Shown in pieces: positions 24,368-34,334 of a DNA stretch of 64,000 nt (within the stretch, counting starts at the first letter, position 1; every line of letters starts with the position of its first letter). This stretch comes from Usnea hakonensis (lineage: Eukaryota > Ascomycota > Lecanoromycetes > Lecanorales > Parmeliaceae). Location: assembly GCA_013423325.1 (NCBI GenBank), contig BLJB01000060.1:124001-188000 (forward strand), in the 5' to 3' direction. The position numbers and the translations under genes are program-made. The notes under the pieces were generated by a model, which worked only from the letters and a program-made list of their open reading frames with translations, made no database searches and had not been told where the DNA came from.

Positions 24368-24859
24368 GTTGGACAGACACTTCCTAAAGTTATTTCCAGT
24401 CTGAGCCAACCTCTCGCGTTGCCAACAAATGACGAAGGTCTTGAGTAATTGATAGACCTTGTCGGAAAAGGAGATGGCGAGTCCAGAAGCTATACCTTGT
24501 GTTAAGAAGCTATACTCAGACAACCACGTGCATACCGATCGAAAGACTTGAAGATGCAGTGGGCAAGATGTTCAACTCAAATGATAGGTATAGAACTTGT
24601 GGGATGCACCGATCAGGTCTCGAGCCAATGATCTACTGTAGCTTGAAGAATGTCGTACCAGAGTAGTTGTCGATTTGGTTTTGACAGGACAAGGGAAGCT
24701 GGGAAGAGGGTTCAGTGGGGCAATTTTTCCCGGCTCCAATTGACTAAATTTTACGGTGAACCATAGGTAGAGTACATTGCCTTACCCTAGAGTAAAGTCG
24801 TGCCCTTGATCATGCGATCAAACCTCCATCAACAGATCTACCCATAAGATCGATTGAAC
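24368..24859. promoter_or_regulatory. Divergent promoter region of lhp1 and nam9
   Basis: 492 bp between two divergent start codons. It contains a CCTTACCCTA word at 24780-24789. No gene is seen. Confidence 0.5.
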
Positions 24860-26236
24860 ATGCGCAAAAGGTTCCATGGTCTCAAGAAAATAGTAGGGCT
24901 TTGCATGTCTTATTTGTACTGTGAGGATATGAGGTTGACTAAAACATTTCTTAGAAATTACGACAGTCATGGAATAAATATAACCTCTTCAACCTCTCTC
25001 GAGTCGAGCCTCCCAGAATCGCAGACAGAACATTTTTCCAACAGAAATGGATTGCCAAAGCCATTACAAGAGCGTACCATGGCGAGACCGTCAGGGAAAA
25101 GCATTGGATCAGAATGTTCCGACGCACCATCCGCTCTGTTGTCCCAATGGACTATAAGATGCTGGCAGAAAAAGATGGATCAGAACAGGCCGAAGGGAGG
25201 GGATCAGGCCTTGAATTACCTCCTGACCAGAGGCCTAGACCGTTTCCACGAACACCATATCTCAACATGACATATGCACCAACCGAGCGGAGGCTAGATA
25301 CAGCAATATTCAGGGCTCTGTTCGCAAGCAGTACAAGGCAGGCCCGCCAGTTCGTGGTACATGGTTACGTGAAAGTCAATGGAAAGAAGGTACAGATCAC
25401 TATGAAGCTGTTCATTAGGCCACAGCTGACCTCACTGTCCGTAGATGATCTACCCAGGCTACCAACTGAACCCGGGTGACATGTTCCAAGTGGAGCCTGA
25501 CCGTGTGCTTTATGCCACGGGCGCCCCGAAAGATAAATTCGAACGTCGCGCTGGTCGTAGGATACGGGCCAAGTCCTCCAAGAAAGCGTCGACATCCGAA
25601 GGGTCTGAAGATGTCGAGTCCCAGGTATCAAAGTCAGACCCAATTCCTGAACCCACCTCCACGGAGAGAACCCCCAAAGAAACCCTTCAGTCTCTCCTCA
25701 GCCAAGCGAAAAGCCTCCTTGCGACCCCCTCAACTTCTCTTACGGCAAAACGCAAGCAAGATCTCCGCGCGTTTCAAAGAACTGTAAAACGCACCATAAG
25801 CCGCCCCCAAGCACTGACAGCGACTTCCCTGGACAGTCAACTAGCAGAAATAGTGGCTCGCATGGCTCCAGCACCGCAAGTCGAGCCGGGATTGCCGTCA
25901 GCTTCAGCTGATGAAGTACCTCAGCTCTCATCGTCTGAGCTCCAAGCGGAAGCCGCCACCCTCAATCCCGCCCAGCTGAGGACACTCCGCGACGCTCTCA
26001 AAGACGCGCGCGAAAACCCAGTCGATGCGTCAAAGCCGTATGCTACCCCTTGGCGCCCTAGAGAATGGATGTCAGCGTTTGCATTTGTGCCCCGATACCT
26101 GGAGGTGCACCAGAGGGTATGCGCGGCCGTGTATCTAAGGCATCCGGTTGCAAGACCAGGTCTAGCAGAAGTGCCCACGCCTTACGGGATAGAGATCAAT
26201 ACTCTAGCTCATAATTGGTATCTGCGGAGAAGATAG
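24860..26236 (+). CDS. nam9: Mitochondrial small-subunit ribosomal protein uS4m (NAM9)
   Basis: Exons are 24860-24892, 24955-25389 and 25445-26236, giving 419 residues. The short first exon encodes MRKRFHGLKKI, which joins KLRQSWNKYNLFNLSR, the typical Nam9 N-terminus. The S4 RNA-binding domain is at about 115-170 (ERRLDTAIFRALFASSTRQAR, then HGYVKVNGKK spliced to MIYPGYQLNPGD). The remaining ~240 residues are a fungal-specific extension rich in Ser, Gln and Ala, with a conserved C-terminus WRPREWMSAFAFVPRYLEVHQ. It is a core protein of the mitoribosomal small subunit. Confidence 0.95.
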
Positions 26237-26447
26237 AAGGCTGTATCATAAGAGCTGGCGGATATACTTATCTGTACATTGACATTTTTGTAACATAGCG
26301 TGACACATTGCATAGATACACTTAGACCGCGCTTGTGGCCTTGAAGTGATAGTACGTACCATGCTTTAAATTTACGAGTGTACCTCTTGGGTAAGCGCGC
26401 GTTGCGTGAACAGATACAAGTTTCAAAAACTATGCAAGCAGGCAAGT

Positions 26448-28277
26448 CTACCCCACTTGACGGCGTTCGACTTCCCCCTTCTTTTCGGGCTTTTCAGTAG
26501 CATCTTTCCAATACTTTTCAATCAGACTCTCCACTTTCCATTTCGGAAGGCCCCTATCCTCCTCCTCGGCAAGCCTCCATATCCTTTGATCGCCTCTCTC
26601 GCAAGCTCGCGTGGCCAATGCAACTGCAGTGCCATTTCTAGGCCACCATCCCATTCCGCGCATCTCCTCAAAATAGCGCCAGGCGTCGTCAATGCTGTTC
26701 TCGCTATTCAGACATACCAAGATGAGCCTATCGTACGAGAGTCCATCAGGCGCGATCTTTAGCGCCACCATCTCAGAAGCCAAGAACATGGCAAGGTCTT
26801 TGCGAGCATCTTGGGTGCAACCGCGAAAGAGCAGATTGAACGTTGCGGTGTTGGGCTTAAGAGAGTCTCCAAATTTGTGCAAGGATTTGTATATTGAAAG
26901 AGGAGAGGCGAGGTCACGGTGGAATACGTACGCTTCCATGATCACGTTGACAGCCTGGATCGGGATCTGACGGTCCTGCTCGCACAGTTCTTCGAGTATA
27001 GAGACCGCAGTAGCCACCAGACTCGGCGACTGGTTTAGATAGGTGAATATGGGCCGAGTAGATGCTTCTGTTGGAGGATGGCTAGCAGCTGCCATGACGG
27101 AAAGGAGAGTGAATGCGGCCCGGAGGTCCTTTGCGACAATGTAGGTTTCTAGTAAAGCTTCGTAGTGATGAAGCTGGATAGGATTGCCTGACCGGCGGCC
27201 TAGAACACGAAACACCGATGTCGCGAGGTAAATATCTCCATGACGAGCTGCAGTAGAGAGTACATTTATGCAGATGCCAGCAGGAGGATTGAGATAGGAG
27301 TTCTCGACCCTCGCTCTGTATGCAAAGAGGGTACCTCTATGATGGAGGGCGCGCGAGGCAGTATCGAGCAGGTAGTACCACAGGGTCGCTGAAATGTAAA
27401 GTTCGCCTATTGAGATGCGTTGTTGCATGAGATCAACCGCCGAGTCGAATTCCTCAGCAGAGCAAAGGTTATATACGATCAAATCATAGAGCCAAGAATC
27501 GACTTTGATCGCTTCTTTTTGCATTTGATCCAGAGCGTCAAGCGCGAGCTCTAGCTGTCGCTCCCTGATCATGCCCGCAATCACATCGTGCCAGCCGTCT
27601 TTCGTCAACGAAAACCATCGTTCAGATAGTTCTTCGAGGATGCGTTGCCTCAACAGATAATCGGGATGAATAGCAAGAACCTATATGCAGTGAGCCAGAA
27701 TATATCGGAGACCTGGAGCGAGACTTCCTACGCTCAAAGCAGCATGATATGTGGCGGAATCTGGGGCAAGACCATCCACGGCAATCTCATCCAGTATGCC
27801 AGCGACCTCTCCTGCTGAGCCATGCTCATTGTCCGTATTTGCGAGCAGCAATGCATCATACAAACGCAAATTCGGTTTCTGACGGCGTTCTTTCACCAAT
27901 ATCTCTACACTGTCTCGAATATGGGCATAATTGCCTTTCTGAGTCGACCTCCGCAGTTCTTGATATGCAGATGCAACGTCAAGCTCTCTCATACGAGCTC
28001 GATCACGATCACGCGCATAATGGGCAGGAAGAGAGGACTTCCGACGAGCGTTCCGCTGAAGTTGGAGACATGCGATTTTGCACAATGACGGTGGATTAAT
28101 CCGAGGTTTTGTGCGGAAGCTTTGTTGATGGGCCTGGCGTTGTGTGGGTTTTTGATATCCTATCAGAATTTTTACACCTGGTCGTAATGGCTCATAGCAA
28201 TCCTTCTGGAGGACTTGATAAGACAAATGACGCACAAAGTGCCATGAACGGTCAATTATCCTTCTCCCCAATGGCAT
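26448..28277 (-). CDS. Pentatricopeptide-repeat (PPR) protein, probably mitochondrial
   Basis: Exons are 28277-27732 and 27680-26448, giving about 592 residues. The N-terminal ~90 residues are strongly basic with few acids, fitting a mitochondrial presequence. From about residue 110 to the end there are repeated ~35-residue helical pairs with PPR consensus features: LRLYDALL, DGLAPDSATYHAALS, SWLYDLIVYNL, LKPNTATFNLLF and IAPDGLSYDRLI. Such proteins bind organellar RNA and act in mRNA stability, processing or translation. The target cannot be read from the sequence. The ATG at 28277 (MPLGRR) is the first in frame; an upstream coding exon is possible. It converges with nam9. Confidence 0.85.
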
Positions 28278-28916
28278 TGACTCCAATTGAACGCATGGCT
28301 TTTATGTTGTTCCAATTAGATTACGGCTCGCTGAATTGCTTACTCAGAGACTCGTTTCACATCTCCAGAACATGGGTATCGGGCACGTGACAGGGAAGGG
28401 AACGGATCTACTTAAACGTACGATAAATATTTTATAAAATTCCCCAGTCATTATTATTGTCATTTGCACTTGATCTCGCGACCGCTTATAGACCAGACGG
28501 ATATTTGAAAGTTAGTCCACCGTATTTGCGGTATTGCTATAACATGTGAGACCAATCACTATTGCGTATTCCCTCAAGGTATCAAGAAGCAGACAAGAGG
28601 TCTCTCTGTACCTAGCGAGACGACGCACAGTTCATCTCCACAATCATTGAACTTTAATCGGTATATCCATGCTTCACGCAAGCTTTGTGTATATTTGGAT
28701 CGAGTTGTCATGCACGCGACAGCCGACTGCTCTCTAACCCTGTTCAAGTATGCTAGAGTGATGAGTTCTTAATCATGACTTTCACTGTACAACGCGTCCT
28801 GATATCAAAATCCACGACTCTAGCCCTCTTAAGTACTATGACCAATTGACGTGGCCCACGAGATGATCCCTCTTCATCAATCGGTTTGCGTCCATTCAAG
28901 ATGCCACTTACCCTAC
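28278..28916. other. Intergenic region, no gene seen
   Basis: 639 bp between the PPR gene start and the putative secreted-protein gene. It is AT-rich near 28420-28460. Promoters of both divergent genes are expected here. Confidence 0.5.
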
Positions 28917-29579
28917 ATGCTCCTTCAACTCCTCGCCTTCGCATTTTTCTCCGCAGCAACTCTGACCCTTAATCCTGCCCATTTATCCCCTGACGACATC
29001 CACGCACCATCCTCGCTGATGAGGAGCAATCTTCAATATCCTTCAAATCGTTCTCCTATCGCCAGGGACTTGCATGAGCTGCAGAATGGATGGGTTCGTA
29101 CAATTTGGCATAGTTCCCTGCGCCTTGTGTACTTTCCACTCAGAGATGCTCACATCAAAGTTTGTGCAGGTCGGCCGAACCGAGAGATTCCTTTCATTAC
29201 TGCCCGTGGAAGTCGCCGCGTCAGTTCTCGAAAACTTTTATAATGTCGTGATAGACAGCGTGAGGCAGAAGTGGTTTCAGCAGCAGCCTGTGAATAGCTT
29301 CACGATTACTTGGCAGAATATCGAATTGGAATTTTATTCTGCCACTAGAACAATCCCGGTAAGGCAGCATTTGAAGTGGTTCCTTCCTGTCCAGGGCTCG
29401 GATTCGAGTCGAGAGACATGTCGCTGATCGGGATGTTCACCTTGTCAATCCGTTGCTCCCTCGTCATTATCTCATGGCTCGAGATCATTCTCATCTTCAT
29501 GGTGGGGAGGCTGACCCAGAATGTGCCAGTGGAGTTTTGTATTGGCATTCGCACAGCGGTACGTTCATTATGGAGCTGA
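28917..29579 (+). CDS. Putative small secreted protein, 3' end uncertain
   Basis: Exon 1 (28917-29093) starts with MLLQLLAFAFFSAATLTLNP, a good signal peptide. Splicing to exon 2 (29170-29358) keeps the frame and gives VGRTERFLSLLPVEVAASVLENFYNVV, then TFTIT-like beta strands (NSFTITWQNIELEFYSATRTIP). This resembles lineage-restricted fungal secreted proteins in which a helix with LENFY precedes a strand ending in IPW. The third exon is unclear. A 50-nt intron (29359-29408) would lead into a frame ending at 29579, but that exon lacks the expected continuation, so the copy may be decayed or mis-spliced in my model. Cysteines are few. No function is assigned. Confidence 0.4.
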
Positions 29580-30166
29580 ATTCTTCTTGTATTCAACTCC
29601 AGTCTCAAGACGGGTTCTTGATGGAAACCCACTCTTCGTCCCTAAGGCCCGTCTTCTACCCCATCATCTGTCTTGAACAATGAATACTGACTCCAAAATT
29701 TGCGTAGCTTAGTAGACAAGACGAGGCTGGGCTTTGTTGGAAGATATAATGTATGAGAGCGTATTATCTCTGGAACAAAGCTTATAAGTGATATCAGATC
29801 TATTACCTCCATTTGCCGACAGGAGAAGAAATTTCCATACGTATGGTAATACCCTTAGTAGCTGCGGCAGCGTGATAAGTCACGAGTCGGCCCTCGCAGT
29901 GTTCCATCTAGACTTTTGGCACATTGGAAGCAGAAGTTTATTAATCGTTGGAGGTGGTAGCGAAACTCTTTATGGTGAACCAGGGAATCGTGGGCGAGTG
30001 GTGCTAATGTCAGATGTCGCACTGTGTGATCTTTTTCACCATCGTTATAAAGCTGTCTCATGCAGACAACGTTCAAATGCCTTTGCGATTGTTCTAACGC
30101 CGTCTCTGTTTACGATTTCAACAGGTCCTCGGACTTGTGTAGCTGGTCGGAGCACAGTTCACATTC
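29580..30166. other. Intergenic region, no supported gene
   Basis: 587 bp between the putative secreted gene and the lsm4 stop. A 175-codon plus-strand ORF at 29788-30315 runs antisense into lsm4 exon 3 and has no homology I recognise, so I treat it as spurious. Confidence 0.5.
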
Positions 30167-30650
30167 TCAACCTCTGCCTCTTCCTCTCGCACGAGCTCCT
30201 CGTGCCCCACCTCTTCCCCTGTCTCCTCTTCCCCCATGATCGCCTCTCTGCACCCCCCCACCTCTGCCACGACTGGATGGCTGGTTCTGTTGCTGGTCTT
30301 TTACGAGATCAATGATCTCATCCGGTACTCGCAAGTATTTGATCTACCCGTGAGTCAGCCCCTGACGATAGACATGATGTAATGAGGGTCAAGGTTAACA
30401 TTGTTCCCTCTCACGTAAACCTCTGGTAGCCTGAAGAACTTGTCACCCTCCGGGCTTGTTTGAACCACCTCTTTGAGAGTAAGATTCATCCACGTATCAC
30501 AATTTATCAAGTGCCCATTCAATGTCTCTCCATTCTTTAATTCGACGAGCATAGGATGCCCTTGAGCTGCATTCAGGAGGCCTAAAGGTAGCTGAGTCGC
30601 AAGAAGGTCAGCATACAAAGTGGCTCATGATTGTCATTGAGGCTTACCAT
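30167..30650 (-). CDS. lsm4: U6 snRNA-associated Sm-like protein LSM4
   Basis: Exons are 30650-30648 (only the ATG), 30591-30400 and 30343-30167, giving 123 residues. The Sm fold is complete: Sm1 with LPLGLLNAAQGHPMLVELKNGETLNGHL, CDTWMNLTLKEV, then Sm2 with FRLPEVYVRGNN spliced to IKYLRVPDEIIDLV. The C-terminal ~45 residues are rich in RGG/RGRG, as in other LSM4 proteins, where the tail promotes P-body assembly and can be methylated. LSM4 is a subunit of the LSM1-7 (mRNA decay) and LSM2-8 (U6 snRNA) rings. Without the third exon an ORF would end at VRG and lose half of Sm2. Confidence 0.95.
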
Positions 30651-31009
30651 GTTCGTCGCCCTTGATCAATAGAAGAATGGGGTTGGTAAGAGCTGCATCA
30701 CAATTTGGTAGGTGCAGAATTGAGAGCTACCGTTTAATTCAAGTACCTTAACCTTAGCTTACTTTAGGTACGAGTACGATTACCGACCGAGCGGCGAGGG
30801 GTGAAGTCATCAGCCCTGCCAAGAAGTTTCAAACAGGGCTTAGAGTACTTTGCCTGTGCAGCTGATGTTGTTAGGTTGCTGCCTGCTGACAACTTGACAT
30901 GAATGATACGGTAATAATGAGTGACAAAGGTCAAAATAATCAGTACTGAACGTACAATCCCCTCTCCTCTCCTCGAGAGGCGACCTCGAGTCGTGTAGAC
31001 GCCACCAGC
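30651..31009. promoter_or_regulatory. Divergent promoter region of lsm4 and the membrane-protein gene
   Basis: 359 bp between divergent starts. A cluster of TACCTTA, CCTTAG, CTTACTTTAGGTAC words occupies 30745-30773. No ORF of note. Confidence 0.5.
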
Positions 31010-32751
31010 ATGCGTGGCTTCACCAAGGCAGCAGCTTTGCTGTCATCGACTTGGGCCTCCGCTCTCGTTATTCCTGAAACAGATTCACTGAGCAGTATAT
31101 CGTCCGATTTCGCTATCCAATATCGTAATACACTCCTTCGAAGCCTCCGAGATGGCTAGTCTGCTCGCCGTGCTAATTTGCCTCCAGATCCTCACGAAGC
31201 TCTACTTGAGTTCACCGTCAAGAGTGATGAACCAATTGATCCGGTATGGTATTCAATGCACCGCATCTCGAGAAAGTATTTACTAATAGCCTACAGACTA
31301 TCAGATTCCAAGTCGAGGGCACGCAAAAGGCATGCGGCGAGAGTAACATCAATGTCAACGGTCAAGAGCTAGAAACTAAATGGGTTGGGACGACCGGCGA
31401 AGGCCACGATTATCTCGACATCGACGGTGGAGGTGAAGCCAAATGGCACATCAACTGTCTTTACGACGCTGTTCCAACTGATGGAAGTAATTCCGTTGGG
31501 GATGATGTCGTACATGTCCTCAGCATCCACTTCGTCAATCCCATTCGCCGTGGATTCACCGTCTCCTACAAACAAATCGGTCGGCCGGCCATCCTACGCT
31601 TTTCCCCAAGCTACTACCTAAACGATGTCGCCCTTGATCCTTCACTCGCCGAACAATGGCGGAGGCCGTCCGTAGATTTCGATCCGGATATCATAGCAAA
31701 TGCAGTGAAAGATGGTACAGTCTCGCATGGCCTTTTGAGTCAGGGCCAAAAAAGCCTTGGGGCCGAATTGTCTTCCATAAAAACTGCCTTAAAAAAAGGT
31801 ATCAAGAAGGTGGCTAGTATTTGGTGCCACAAGAGCAAGGGAAAGCCTAGCGAGGTGGAGACTGCTTCGATAGAAAGTACCAAAATTCCCTCTGACAGAC
31901 TCTTGGGACCGCCCCCTCTTCCTTACAAGGGACCAGTCTCCGCAACTGAGATTTCCGATTCAACAAGCACTACGCCCAGTCTATCTGCAGCGGAAACCCG
32001 ATCTTTAACCTCGACGGGATCTCTGCAAGCGTCCACGAACCCCGCAGCATTAAGTCTTCCTCCTCAACCGAACATCAATATCCATATACTGAAACTATTT
32101 GGTTTGGGACTCATAACCTTATCCTGTGTGGCATGGCTCCTTCTACGTTGTCGAGACCCACGTCGCCGTGTCGATTGTGCCGCTCGCAGGGAAGAACGGA
32201 GAACCAAGCGAATGTATCGTAGGGCTGCGCAGAAACAAGCGCTCCAGAATTGGCTACGGAACATCCATCTAAAGGTCAAAGCCGTACGTTTTAGGTACGG
32301 TTTTGCGCCTCAAGCAGCGCTTAGCTGGGATGAGAAACGGATACGTGCGATCGCACAAGAGACCGTTCTCGAAGACGCTATGGCGGACGATATTAGGGCT
32401 CTTAGGAACGCCCACCGGGTGGTAAGTAGCATCACGGCTGCCGAGGAAGGGAGGCATGACTTCGTGTACGAGGCCGAAGGCTCCGAACGGCGGAGGAGCG
32501 TTTCCACCCTACCAGGGTACGAGAGCGAGGGTAGCTTGCCACCCTCATATGATGACGCGGGAGACAGCTTTGAGGGGACCACTGTGGTCGATGGGTACCA
32601 ATTTAGCCCTGTTGATGCCGAATTCACCTCTAACAGCAGCGTCATCTCGACTAGTCCTCGAATCAGCCGAGACGGCACAAACAGCGACTTCGACGAGAAG
32701 TTTGAGCAGATATCGCTGGAGGCAAGCGGCCTAGCCGGGCCGGCTCAGTGA
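31010..32751 (+). CDS. Predicted type I membrane protein with PPxY motif, function unknown
   Basis: Exons are 31010-31124, 31188-31243 and 31297-32751, giving 541 residues. A signal peptide is expected at about 1-17 (MRGFTKAAALLSSTWASA). The lumenal or extracellular part contains two Cys in a beta-rich region (KACGESNINVNGQEL, WHINCLYDA, FTVSYKQIGRPAILRFSP). A Ser/Thr/Pro linker follows, then one transmembrane helix at about 322-342 (LFGLGLITLSCVAWLLL) with a very basic cytosolic flank (about 15 Arg/Lys in 30). The cytosolic tail holds LPGYESEGSLPPSYDD, whose PPSY is a PPxY ligand for WW-domain (Rsp5-type) ubiquitin ligases. The overall pattern recurs in filamentous fungi but I know no functional name. 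The third intron junction is strong because DP joins TIRFQVEG in frame. Confidence 0.78.
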
Positions 32752-33207
32752 TTGGTGAGGGAACTGATGGATGGAGCAAGTGGCCACGTTGGGAAGTCTA
32801 GGTGTTTGACCTTTCATGTACAATATCTGGAATTCTGGCCAGAAAGCAAGCGGCGTTTATGATGGGCTTCCATGCAGATGTTCGCATGGGTGGACGCTTC
32901 TTCTCACTCAGTAATCGCAAATGTATGTAGTCAATAACGTTCATCTATGTTGTATCCATCTCCATATTCTCGCAAACATCATCAATACAACTTCATTGCA
33001 GCAGTCGACAGGGAAACTGTTCGACATGGCCCCCCAAAAGAGCTACTTGCGTTGGAAAATTTGACGATTAATTTACACTACCACCACTATTACATAGCAC
33101 AGAGGGAATCACAGAGGCTTTGCATTAGGCGTGTTGTCACCACTGTCTTGAAACACAATGGACGGCCTATGGAGACGCCTCAATGTACTTGAAAGTCTCA
33201 ATCCGTC
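32752..33207. other. Intergenic region, no gene seen
   Basis: 456 bp between two same-strand genes. It holds the 3' UTR of the membrane-protein gene and the rrg7 promoter. Only short ORFs are present. Confidence 0.5.
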
Positions 33208-34002
33208 ATGCTACTTTGTCGTGCCTTGATTCTCCGGAATCTATACAACCGCCCAAATCCACACACATCCAGCCACACCACCCTTCCTCTCCCCGCCTTA
33301 TCGCTCTGTCACCATAACACATCTACGTCTCGCGAACACGCTCGCCCCAAACCATATTCCCCAGTGCACGTCGGCACCTCGTACGAGCATCTGTGCGCCC
33401 GGACACTGCCCCGCCTCGAATTCCAACATCTGACCCGCACCGGCGGTGCCGGTGACAGGGGCATCGATCTACTGGGCCAATGGCTGCCCCAATCTCTGCA
33501 GCGCGCCGACTCGCCGCCATTGAACGTGGTGGTGCAGTGCAAGGCCAGGGCGCAAAAGGCAGGACCTGAGGTGATCCGAGAGCTTGAGGGGGCGCTTGCG
33601 AGCGCGCCGGGTGAATGGAGGGGGCAGGACACGATTGGGGTGCTGTGTGCGAAGAGGGAGGTCACGCCTGGGGTGAGGGATGCGCTCAGGAGGTCGAGGA
33701 GGGGCGTTGTTTGGGTTATGATTGAGGATCTTGGTGAGGGTAAGAGTCATGAGGATGAGGGGGGGGATGGGGACGAGATGAGGGATGGAGATGCCGGAAT
33801 TGGCAAGGGGGTCGAGGAGAGAAAGGATGGAAGAATCAAGCAAATTTTGTGGAATGATCGGGTGCAGAAATTGGTTGGGGAGGGTACAGGGACTGGGGTG
33901 GTGCATATGCCCGGAGAGGCTGGAGGGCGAATGGAGACGGAGATACTCTTGTCATACAATGGCATCTTGGCGGTACCTGATCATGGCGGATGGAGACTGT
34001 AG
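33208..34002 (+). CDS. rrg7: RRG7-like protein (mitochondrial, restriction-endonuclease-like fold)
   Basis: A single exon of 264 residues. The N-terminal ~45 residues are basic and acid-free, a likely mitochondrial presequence. The core begins with VHVGTSYEHLCARTLPRLEFQ, followed by TGGAGDRGIDLLGQW, then NVVVQCKARAQKAGPEVIRELEG. The GxxDxGIDLxG ... VQCK arrangement is the PD-(D/E)xK nuclease pattern also seen in Mrr-type enzymes, and the family is the fungal RRG7/DUF2034 group, named from a yeast respiratory-growth phenotype. A highly charged Gly/Asp/Glu insert lies at about 175-210. The coding strand is strikingly G-rich from 33590 on. Nuclease activity is not proven for the family as far as I know. 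Confidence 0.85.
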   Translation: MLLCRALILRNLYNRPNPHTSSHTTLPLPALSLCHHNTSTSREHARPKPYSPVHVGTSYEHLCARTLPRLEFQHLTRTGGAGDRGIDLLGQWLPQSLQRADSPPLNVVVQCKARAQKAGPEVIRELEGALASAPGEWRGQDTIGVLCAKREVTPGVRDALRRSRRGVVWVMIEDLGEGKSHEDEGGDGDEMRDGDAGIGKGVEERKDGRIKQILWNDRVQKLVGEGTGTGVVHMPGEAGGRMETEILLSYNGILAVPDHGGWRL

Positions 34003-34334
34003 GATGATCTAGCTGGGTCTTCAAATCTATGACGAGATGGATAGGTCGGTTGAACAAATAGTGGATTTTTTTGGCATTCATCCAGCTACACTACCACCAT
34101 CGTCTTTTCGCAACTCACTCAGGGATCGTTTCCTCGTAGTTCGACTTCCTCTCGTATGGGTCAACGTTGGCAAGATCATCGTGGAATCATCTCGAATGGG
34201 CATAGACCTTGCTCGCAGATGAAGTTCCCGAGGATTAAAGACGGCAGCTTTTGATATAGAGCAGTATTTATGGTTGGCTACCATTTCAATTTCTAGAAAG
34301 TCATTGGTCTATATCATAGAATATTATGGACGTA
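34003..34334. other. Convergent 3' intergenic region
   Basis: 332 bp between convergent stops of rrg7 and the MFS gene. No ORF with homology; presumably both 3' UTRs. Confidence 0.55.

Noticed and set aside
24368..24523. In-frame N-terminal extension of the La protein
   Set aside because: It begins at TTG, not ATG, and adds a hydrophobic peptide not expected of La; the ATG at 24367 fits better.
29788..30315. 175-codon plus-strand ORF
   Set aside because: It overlaps lsm4 exon 3 on the opposite strand and has no homology; the RGG-tail reading of LSM4 explains the 3' half.
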